DNA from: Parapristionchus giblindavisi
Lineage: Eukaryota > Nematoda > Chromadorea > Rhabditida > Diplogasteridae
NCBI GenBank assembly: GCA_943737045.1
Contig: CALSFV010000214.1
Span: forward strand, 1,488,001-1,552,000
Reading direction: 5' to 3'
DNA: 64,000 nt
The notes below the pieces were generated by a model. The model made no database searches and had not been told where the DNA came from. It saw only the letters and a program-made list of their open reading frames with translations. Made by a program: the position numbers and the translations under genes. Of this stretch, positions 55,164 through 64,000 are shown in pieces (the first letter of the stretch is position 1; each line of letters opens with the position of its first letter).

Positions 55164-58100
55164 TCATTTGCGATTTCTACAGAAAAAGGATTATTATTAC
55201 TGATATATTTATAAATAAAAAAGTACAACAACTGTTACAGAGACTTTACTGCTTTTTTTGGGGCAGCTATAAAAATCTCAGTAATAAGAAATGATATATC
55301 AATAATATATAAATATTAATTATAATAAGATAAAATTATTATAAAAAATAAATTTTGATTATTTTTATGAGTCCCACCTACAACAACAAACAGGCCGAAG
55401 ATCACCGTATCCTTGTTTTTCCATACAATCGGCCGTTTTTCCATAGCTGGAAATGGTAGATAAAAATGATATATTGTCGATAAAGAATGTAAAATTAAAC
55501 TAGATTTTTATTAAAATATTTAAGAAACTCACGATCCTTTCCTGGTAAAGGTGTTTGTGGAGGACATTGTTACGTAGCTCATTGAATCAAAACGCAAGTA
55601 GGTCTGAATTTTTAAAGCAGCTGTAAAACGCTAACAATCTTGCGATTTTTTTTACACCAGCGGAATTGTCTTCTGTCTAAGTAATGTTATGCATAAAGAT
55701 TTTCCAGATTGTTTGATTCAGCCATGCTTTTTCAGTAACAGAAAATAACAATTCAAAAAAATCATAATTCGAAAATATGGAATTGAGGAAGACTAAGAAA
55801 GATAATACCTCAAATTCCGCTTTGCATGGGGAAACTACGAAGTTGATCTCGAGCAAACCTTCCGAAATGCTAACACTCCGCACATGATTTACCTTCAAAG
55901 ATAGATCAGTGGTTCTCGAAGCTAAAAAATTCTATCGTTGATCGATATCTATTGTGCGTATAAAATGCATAAGACAATGACAAACTGTATGTAAATACAC
56001 AGACACTGGGGTGACAACCTTAGTTAAAGTGAAGGTTTCACAGGATTTGGAGATGTTACGGGTATGAAGATGCTCATTTAGTAGTTTCACCGCTTCAAGA
56101 CCCATAGCATTTCGAAATATTGGGTTGCTGAAATTCAAAAGATTTTAAATTTTGTCCACTCTCCCCTAATATGAAAACATCTTATTTCACTTTGAGAAAA
56201 CATTGTGATAATTTAGATTTTGCAAACGATTTTTTCAATTTATTATAAATCTTACTCGATCTCAACTTTTTTCCACTTGCAGATGCAATAGTCAGGAGGA
56301 ATCGGCAGGGTCCGGCACGACCGCTCACCAGGAGGAAGAGGACGAATGAGTGAGCTGCCTCGAAGTTCCTTTGGTCCAGAATTGGAGAGAAGGTAGGGAT
56401 CCTGTGCGTTGCAATAGTTTCATTAACATTTGAAAAGAATGATATTCCTTTAAAATATATTTAATACATACTATTCAAAAAGAAAATAAGTAATAAAACA
56501 ACGTTAATGTTCTAGTATTAGGAATTTCAGACAGTACATTAAGAATATCGCGGAACGTTGCATGAACATCAAAATGAGTTATGAGTTTTCCACTATTCTC
56601 TTGAAGAATATCACCTAACCGAGGCCTGAAAATGGATCATTACTGAAAATGAAGATGGACGTATGTAACTGCTAAAACTCCACTGCGCACAAATAATGCA
56701 AATTAATTTTGAGATTTCTACCTTTAAAAAAATTTCTTTTATTTATATTCCTAGCCGATTAATCATTTAACTAAATTTTCAAACAGTACATGAAAGTAAC
56801 AATTGTTCAGAACACACCTCAGATGAGAGGGAACAGAAATATACAACAATGGATTGCTCGTTTCAAAAGAACCAGTGGGCGCGCTGCGAACCTACAAAAA
56901 AAACGAATTTTTTTTCACCGAAGAGTTGCCTGAAGCTCAATCTGATCTTGTTATCGAAAACGAAAACGACCGCCCGTGGGAGCTCTCTCAAAATCGTGGG
57001 AGCTCTCTCAAAATTAATACACACTAACATCGATGGCTGTCGGGGAAAATGGCGTTTACAAAGGTATAGTACCCCTTTGCAAGTTTAAAATGAGGAACAA
57101 AACGTACATATCCCCATCGTGGTCCGTGATCGCTCATGAGGAAAACGTAGGATTTGCTGAGCTGGAAGTTCAAAGAATCATTAAATATTTATTTTTATTC
57201 ATATTGTTCTTTATTGACTTATATTGGAAATCATGAAACACATCTCTCATATTTATGACAACCATTTTTTAGATATCTCCTAAAAAACAATAACCTCGTC
57301 CTTAAATGCTTCAAAATAGTCATGCAATTGTTGATCAGCGTGGAAAAGGTTATTCGCATTCTGATGAACCAAATCGGTCATCCAAAGAACGGAGGCTTTC
57401 GGTGATTCTGAAAGTTGCACTTTATTGTCTTTCAATGCTTTTCAAAAATAAGTACATGCACAGTTGAAAAGGTTTTTGGTAGGTACTAAAATATAGAACT
57501 ATTTATTATGTTTTTGCCCACAAAAGTCCATAGACAATTCGTCACTAACTTGGATATGCTTTTAGGAATTTTCGATAGAACTCGAAGAGACGATTAAAAG
57601 TTTCGAGACATCTTCCTTCCGCCATGTGCTTCTTACTTTGCTCACTGTTGTCATAGTACTTAAAGAACGCCCTGAATTATACACTCAAAAAAACAAGGAT
57701 TTTACTTAAAACTACTTTTAGTTTTGTTAATTTATCGTTATTTTGATAAATCACGCACCGATGAGAGAAAGAATTAAACGAGTTTGGTGCTAGTAGATCC
57801 CTACGATTTTTTTCGTTATTATGATTTTTGATTCAATTATGTGCTGCTTGTTAGCTAGTAACTATATTGGAATGTCTCCCTGCCGAGCTATCTTTCCATT
57901 TTGTTAGCCGAAATTTTCGATTTTTTAGTAATGGAAAAGAAGACTTCCTCAATAAAAAAACACACTTCATGTAGTGAGTGGTGGGTGGTGTTTTGAATCC
58001 TTTGCAACCGGGATATGTGAAGAGCGAGTACCTGGACCAGTCTTCCGCGAATAAAGTTTTATATCCTTCCTAGAAAATCGGATCAATGATTCTCTGCTCT

Positions 58101-61100
58101 GAAATGCGACAAAAGGAAGGGATTCGAAGGTTGTGTAAGGTACAGAAAACAAGAAATTATTCAGCTCTTTTAAAAGCTATCTCGTTCTTTTGTTGTCCTT
58201 TATTTTTACCGATACTTTACACGACTTTGTTAGAGCATTACAATACACAGATAAATGGTCTAACCTTTTCGAACTGCGACAGAATAAAACTTTCACGATT
58301 GAGGTAGCTTTTACAACTCTCCGTTTCATTCCAGTCTTCTAATAAATCAGGCTTGTTATATAATTTGCGATCCACCTTTTGCAGCGATTTTCCTAAAATA
58401 GTAACAAAATTACATAAATTACGCGATCCTCTCGTAATTCTTTGTACAAAATATCACTCTGTCACCATTCTCACTAATCTCCGAAATTACTGAACCTGTC
58501 GAAATTTTTGTAATCGGTTATTAGCAAAGTTGAAGTCGAATAAGTGAATTGTGTTTGTGTTCACATTATGACTGTATGCATAGATCTAACACATTTCTTA
58601 TGCATGCTCAATCTAAACCATAGCCATAAAACCATTGTATGCTGAACCGTTGTTGTATAATACACGTACCGAAAAAATAAGCGAAACCATTGGGTCGACT
58701 ATTATCGCCAATCTGAAAAGGAAACTGTTTATGTAGCAACAAAGAAAAACTAAATGTTTTTTTTTAAGTATAGAAAGGATTAAAACACTATGTAAAAAAT
58801 ATGATGTTTTTCTTCGTACCACTCATGAATAATTTTTTTTAAACAACAAAAACCGACCTTGTTTAGGTATTTCATATTTACTGCACCAAATTCGTTTTCC
58901 AATAATGAAATCGTTTTTGGAAGAGATCTGAAAAGTACTATGAACAAGATTAACAAAAAAAAAGATTTTTCATTTATCAACATTCTTAGATTCTATAACA
59001 TCAATGGTCAATGCAAAAGAATATAGCACGCCGTAAACTAAATATTTTGCACTAGGTGTGCGGAATAATTTTTTCCCTACAAAATGCTTTTTTTATTTTT
59101 AAGGTTAAATTTTGCCTTGATAAAAAATGGCCATTCCTGAGCATTATTTAAAATACACTGAGCCAAAAGTTGCTTAGCAATGTCTCAGCTAACTACATTA
59201 CTTAGATGAAGTTCAGCTAGAAATGCCCCTTCAGCTTAAATAAACGATGAAGCAAAAAAGCATGAGGATTGCTAAGTTGTGCTTCAGCCAATTTGGGTAA
59301 ACGTTTACTAACGAGAGCGCGCTAGCCTCCTGGAATAAGCTTTGAGTTCTACCAGTAGCATTATAGTATCGAGGTGGCGCTGTGGTAAGCGGCTTCCCCT
59401 GTTCAGCGGAAAGTAGGTGGTTCGGTTCCCCATTCTTCCCTGATCTTTTGCCGCTTTGGATCTTAAATGATAGTTAGCCGAATTACGTTTTCATTTAAGC
59501 TGAACGCTCAACTAGAATATAAGAAACCGGGATAGCTTGCATTCTAGCTGAACTCTACTTGAGTGTATCGAGGTAGCAAACGCCATTCTTGTATTTAAGT
59601 AACTGTTGGCTCACTGTAACTGGAAAAATTCTGCATTTTTTATTATTTTTTATAGAATATTTTTTGCAAAAAAATGATTTGGACAAAATTGCACGGCAAT
59701 TTTTGAGCCATTTTCCAAGTGGACAGAAAATTGCTCGAGCAATTTTCTGTCCACTTTTTCTAATTCTCCATTATCGTTTACCCTGCTTGTGTGCAAAAGA
59801 TGACAGCATCGGAGAGGATTCGATCCAACAACCTTTCGATTACAAGTCAGACGCGTAACCAATGGGCCATTCGTTAGTTTTCATTGCTCCTCTCATTCTC
59901 TCATTCTCATTCTTTCCTCATTCTTTCTTCATTGTTCATTCATTCTTCTTTCTCATTCTTTTTTTCTCATTCTCATTCTTCATTGATAAGAATTAGTAGA
60001 GCTTTTAGAGCACTGGGTTGCGCGTCTGACTCATAAACGATAGGTTGTCAGTTCGAATCCTCTCCGATGTTGTCTTCTTTTGCACACAAGCAGGGTAAAC
60101 GATGATGGAGAATTAGAAAAAGTGGACAGAAAATTGCTCGAGCAATTTTCTGTCCACATATGAAAATGGCTCAAAAATTGAAGTACATTTTTTTTGCTTT
60201 TTTAAATTTTTCTGATCAAAAATCAAAAGCAATATAAAAATGGCCGAAATTTTAAAAAAAGCATCAATTTTCGTCATTAATTGAAATTCATAAAAATTGT
60301 TCCTACAATACCAAATTTCAGCTTCCGTGCACCTGGTGCAAAATATTTAGTTTATAGCGTGCTATATCCCAATTCATAATCAATAAAAATATTCTAATAT
60401 TTAAAAAAATATAATATCCAAAATATAAAAGTATAAAATTCTGAATACCTCCATGCTTGAGTATTCGCAACGCTATCGATCACAAAAATGTAAAGATTAG
60501 GTCGCTCGGTTTCAGCTCTGAAATGTTTTTTTCTTAAAATAATTGCGTATTTTAAAATTGCTCCACTATTCAGCACGCTGTCGCAGTCCTTATTTCGCCC
60601 CTTCTCTAGGCATCCGTTATTTTGCCCCTTCTCTAGGCATGCGTTATTTTGCCCCTTCTCTAGGCATGCGTTATTTTGCCCCTTCTCTAGGCATGTGTTA
60701 TTTTCAGTTGCGTTCCAGCGTGAAATTTGAGTGCCTCATAAAGGGGAGACAAAGAGAATTATTGCTCGTTGAAGCTATTAATCATATCGATTTATTGTCC
60801 ACGAGAGGGACCATAGTGTCCCCTTTCCACCCTTGCGATCTCACCCTGAGCCCCCTATCTTCGAATCTCGTTTATACTTCACACGATTTTCACTAATCAT
60901 ATTCATGTCATATCGTGCATATCACGTTGATAAATAAAAATATACGCAATTAGATATAACGCTTTCATGTTTTCTTGGTTTTATCTCATTTAAGAGGCCG
61001 TTCGTGTAAGAGTCGGGCAAATCTGGGGGAGGGTTGGCACAGGCCAAAAATTTTAATGCCCTCAAAACTTGTGTATAGGGGTTATCGACCTCGCTGATGA

Positions 61101-63926
61101 AGATGTGCATAGTCATTTTGGCTCCAGTGGTCCCGCAACGCCTGGGCGGGATTACGGTAACATCACGTTTTCAAGTCGTTCTCGGTCCATGGTTGAGCTA
61201 GAGGTATGAAAATTGGGCTCCTGGGTCAGAATTCGATGGCGATGATGGCTGTCTACATCATTAGTTTTGAAAAGTTTTCAAAAGGTTGATTAGCGGAAAT
61301 TTTGATGGACACGGATGCGGGCATAGCGAGTATGACAGTTCGAACCGGCGTGACGAGAGGATTCCAATGATGTATTATGAGCCCATACGTACATTGCCAT
61401 CTCAATATTGCCTCGATATAGTGAGCTGCAAAATCACGAGGAGTTGTCTGCGTCTCTCTATTCCGCGCGCTCTCTCGGCACTCTCTCATTTCGCCGCGCT
61501 CTCTCGAGAGTGCGAGAGAGCGCGCGGAATTGAGAGATTCCTCTTGTTTACCTCTTTTGCAGCTCACTATATCGAGGCAATATTGAGATGGCAATGGAGA
61601 TATGGGCTCATAATACATCGTTGTGATCCTTTCGTCACGCCGGTTCGAACTGTCATACTCGCTATGCCCGCATCCGTGTCCATCAAAATTTCCACTAATC
61701 AACCTTTTGAAAACTTTTCAAAACTAATGATGTAGACAGCCATCATCGCCATCGAATTCTGACCCAGGAGCCCAATTTTCATACCTCTAGCTCAACCATG
61801 GACCGAGAACGACTTGAAAACGTGATGTTACCGTAATCCGTCCCAGGCGTTGCGGGACCACTGGGGCCAAAATAACTATGTCCATCTTCATCAGCGGGGT
61901 CGATAACCCCTATACACAAGTTTTGAGGGTATTAAAAGTTTTGGCCTGTGCCAACCCTTGTTCGACTCTTACGCAAACGGCCTCTTAACTATTATAATTA
62001 AATATATTAACACGAACCCAACTCCGATCTTCGACCAAATATCATCCATAATAGTGTCCTTCTGATCATCAACATCAGTTTCAGTAACATTCCATATTTG
62101 CAAATGGGTGTAATCGTCTACAGTTTTGTTGGTACTTTTCGAAACGCAAAGAGTATGAACAAAATCGGAGTTGAATGAATCTGAATATCAACATGAAATA
62201 AATTAATGACTTATCAAGTTTTACATCAGTTACAGAGTTTGAATAAATATTGAAGAAAGCTCACTTGTAGTCGCATTGGCGGAGAGGAGAGTCCAATTAC
62301 TGAAGCTATTCGAGTTATCAGTTTTGAAAAAGATCGATCTAGAATGGTATATTGTCAAATCAGTGCAAATGGCACAAATAAGAGATTGTCCAAATAATTA
62401 TCTATGCTACAGTCTTTTTCTCTTGTACCTATCGTACATGTAAAAATAGTTGTATCATGAACGGTTTGAATGGATCTGAACGGATCAGGCCGATCAAACG
62501 GGATTGTGAGCGAGAAGGCCATTTTCGTTATTTTTCTTTCTTTTCATTGTTTTTCTTTTCATCGAATCTACTACATTGAAAGAAATCACGCCAAAATATT
62601 GCCATTTAGCAAAAATCATTGCTTCACAAATGAATAAATTGTTCCGATTATTCGCTGAATAAATGGGTCAATTTTGGTTCATTGGAGAAATTTATTCCTC
62701 GCGAAAATGATGATTTTTGTTAAATGGCAATATTTTGGCCTAATGTATTTCAATATAGTAGATTCGATGAAAAGAAAAACAATGAAAAGAAAGAAAAATA
62801 ACGAAAATTGCCGGCTCGCTCACAATCCCGTTTGATCGGCCTGATCCGTTCAGATCCATTCACACCGTTCATGATACAACAACTATTTTTACATGTACGA
62901 TATTTGGTGGCTGCCTTATTGAATTACAAAATCCATCTATTTCTCTTATAATGAGTTCATATTTGTTCGATTATTTCGATTATTTCCCGTGATAATTTAA
63001 ATTCAACGAACCTCGCCCGGCAATTCAAATCCTCGGTATTTTTTGTATTTGAAGATATCCAAACTGTTCCATTTTCACCCAGAATTGTGAACGGTTCGTA
63101 GCTCTTGTCACAATTTCTGAATAATCAATGCGTCATAAAAGTTGGCTAAAAACTGTTTATGGAGTTACGTGATTTTAGAAAGATTTTAAACTTAAAATAC
63201 TTGATCGGATCGTGCTTTAGATCCGCTTTTTTCATCAATTCCTTGGTCCAACCACTCGCATTCACATCAGGTAGAAGACAATTCATGAATGGGTTGTCCT
63301 CACTCTCTGTCTTATTGAAATCATTCGTAAAAACTGAAAAAAGAGAATATGTTCATAAGGTGAAGCTGTCATTAAGCACCACCACCGTTCCACAATAATC
63401 GATATGAACTTCAAATATTGCGGCGGCGACAAGAAAGATTCACATGGAAAACAACGGGCCGATTGGGCATTTTTTGAAAACGAATTCGTAATCAGCATTG
63501 ATTCTGGTAATGCTATCTCATAAAGCCAGACCCTCCCTCGTCAGCAAAATTTTAAGAAGGAAAAAATGTATCTAATACAATCATATATCACCAATGGCTA
63601 ACATTGCGGAAAACTGTAATAAGTCATTACATATGATTTCAGAGGCCGTATGCATGAAGTTTGCGAAACCTTTGTTCGATAAAAGTGACGTTGTTCTCGC
63701 ATAAGGAGCATTTTTGGTTCTCCACTCTTGCGTTTGTCAGTTTTGTCGATAAATGTTTTACAATATATTAAATGATTAAAATGAGAATAGAACATACATC
63801 CGTTGACTATTCTCATGTATCCTTCGTTTACAGAAAACACCGAAATAATCCAATACAAGGAAAGAATAGTGAAGGAGCAGAGTAGAAATAGACGCGCTGG
63901 AAATGAAAGTCGATTTGACGAAAGTC
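55164..63926 (-). CDS. DUF229 family protein, b-type copy F, exons 2-22 (5' exon beyond window)
   Basis: Exons, 5' to 3': 63,798-63,926; 63,201-63,333; 63,012-63,116; 62,265-62,338; 62,018-62,180; 60,449-60,517; 58,858-58,927; 58,670-58,712; 58,265-58,392; 57,966-58,069; 57,550-57,671; 57,295-57,407; 57,108-57,161; 56,818-56,891; 56,538-56,625; 56,256-56,401; 56,019-56,127; 55,809-55,892; 55,533-55,603; 55,378-55,446; 55,164-55,176. They total 1,961 bases and stay open throughout, so the gene looks intact. The first exon here begins after a TTTACAG acceptor with no ATG; by analogy with D, a 37-base start exon should lie just past the right edge. Motifs: a hydrophobic ARLFLLCSFTILSLYWIISV segment (type II anchor), RPNLYIFVIDSVANTQAW, IGDNSRPNGFAYFF, EGYKTLFAEDWSRYSLF, YVFLMSDHGPRWGY, KLITHFDVHATFRDI, GERSCRTLPIPPDYCIC and CCCRNRK at the end. 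Introns 6 and 7 are enlarged by transposons (60,994-61,984 and 59,025-60,363). Catalytic activity unproven. Confidence 0.85.
59368..59433 (+). ncRNA. tRNA-like sequence in the left part of the 59-kb element
   Basis: A-box TGGCGCTGTGG and B-box GGTTCGGTTCC, with about 45 bases between. The anticodon arm is around CCCCTGTTCAGCGG and not clean. Probably a tRNA-derived module. Confidence 0.45.
59717..59756. repeat. Perfect 40-bp palindrome
   Basis: Centred on GCTCGAGC, with GTGGACAGAAAATT arms. A 36-bp identical copy lies at 60,122-60,157 in the other arm of the element. Confidence 0.9.
59806..59873 (-). ncRNA. tRNA-like sequence, CTTGTAA loop (Thr-TGT-like)
   Basis: On the minus strand, GCGTCTGACTTGTAATC closely resembles a eukaryotic tRNA-Thr anticodon region, followed by GGATCGAATCC in the B-box position. 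The T loop is altered and the 3' anticodon stem is degraded. It is the inverted partner of 60,002-60,066. Confidence 0.5.
60002..60066 (+). ncRNA. tRNA-like sequence, CTCATAA loop (Met-CAT-like)
   Basis: GCGTCTGACTCATAAACG carries a CAT anticodon; the B-box AGTTCGAATCC is good. Flanks are the mirror image of the 59,806-59,873 copy, so both descend from one duplicated sequence that now differs at the anticodon. The stem is incomplete, so activity as a tRNA is doubtful. Confidence 0.5.
60590..60712 (+). repeat. 27-bp minisatellite, about 4.5 units
   Basis: Tandem TTTGCCCCTTCTCTAGGCAT units (27-bp period) in intron 6 of copy F. The short open frame across it is a repeat translation. Confidence 0.9.
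60994..61984. mobile_element. TTAA-flanked palindromic element T10 (about 1 kb)
   Basis: TTAA at 60,990-60,993 and 61,985-61,988. The ends GAGGCCGTTCGTGTAAGAGT and complement; the whole element is an almost perfect palindrome folding near 61,490. Copy D has the empty site at about 39,305-39,312 (CATTTAACAATTT). Two 149-codon frames starting MISGNFDGHGCGHSEYDSSN on opposite strands are mirror images. Confidence 0.9.
62431..62901. repeat. Palindromic element, 471 bp
   Basis: ATCGTACATGTAAAAATAGT is mirrored by its complement at the right end. Arms of about 210 bp are almost identical. The interior TTTTTCTTTCTTTTCATTG tract recalls the M family. Lies in intron 4 of copy F. Confidence 0.8.
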
Positions 63927-64000
63927 CTGTAAAGATCAATTAATAATAATACAATACAATACATATATGTTATCAGCACCCAGTGAAGAATAGTAAGTCA

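Larger units (their letters stand above)
59025..60363. mobile_element. Inverted-repeat element in intron 7 of copy F, with tRNA-like arms
   Basis: The ends AGCACGCCGTAAACTAAATA and a close complement are flanked by ATAT on both sides. Copies B (about 9,305) and D (about 38,900) show the empty site with a single ATATCACAATT. Arms contain 36-bp or longer palindromes, two homologous tRNA-like stretches in inverted orientation and a third tRNA-like stretch. The centre (59,880-59,990) is TTCATTCTC-rich. No transposase. Confidence 0.8.

Noticed and set aside
61253..61735. Two 149-codon frames starting MISGNFDGHG on opposite strands
   Set aside because: Mirror images produced by the palindromic arms of T10; similar frames in T11 are broken.

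Overview
The window is eukaryotic, AT-rich and very rich in repeats. Its only clear host protein family is a spliced minus-strand gene family whose exons match DUF229 (Pfam PF02995), sulfatase / alkaline-phosphatase-like proteins of unknown function. I reconstructed exons by aligning the copies to each other and checking splice-site phase. The consistently T-rich acceptors ending TTTCAG, the very small exons (13-163 bp) and a tandem DUF229 expansion suggest a nematode. This is an inference and I cannot name the species.

Six copies lie head to tail on the minus strand and alternate between two subtypes. 'c-type' copies are A (1-285, runs off the left edge), C (22,531-27,339) and E (48,206-52,539). 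'b-type' copies are B (3,248-11,155), D (31,101-40,775) and F (55,164-63,926, first exon beyond the right edge). D is the only complete uninterrupted reading frame (22 exons, 1,992 coding bases, 663 aa). F is open over all 21 exons present. B has a 1-base deletion in exon 12 and an altered first donor. C has lost exons 7-18. E keeps only exons 14-22, and a 2.2-kb transposon splits its exon 20. Introns and spacers are paralogous too, so the copies act as natural empty-site controls for insertions.

Nearly everything else is transposon-derived and strongly biased to inverted-repeat (foldback) architecture. There are TTAA-flanked palindromic elements at 13.9, 15.7, 28.1-30.2, 32.0, 34.1, 36.5, 41.3, 45.4-46.9, 48.7-50.9 and 61.0-62.0 kb. 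Others are a Drosophila-FB-like element with inverted minisatellite arrays and an 8-bp target duplication (11.36-12.84 kb), a 1.7-kb foldback (17.7-19.4 kb), a 2.2-kb foldback holding a hAT-like element (31.8-34.0 kb), a 1.3-kb element (59.0-60.4 kb), two Tc1/mariner relics (16.0-17.2 and 35.1-36.3 kb), a LINE with a 618-codon reverse transcriptase ORF (24.9-26.8 kb) and a dispersed repeat called R1 here (eight copies).

Several inverted-repeat elements enclose tRNA-like stretches with recognisable RNA polymerase III A- and B-box sequences. That recurring association, together with empty sites visible inside the window, is the most interesting feature. No rRNA, CRISPR array or bacterial gene was seen.
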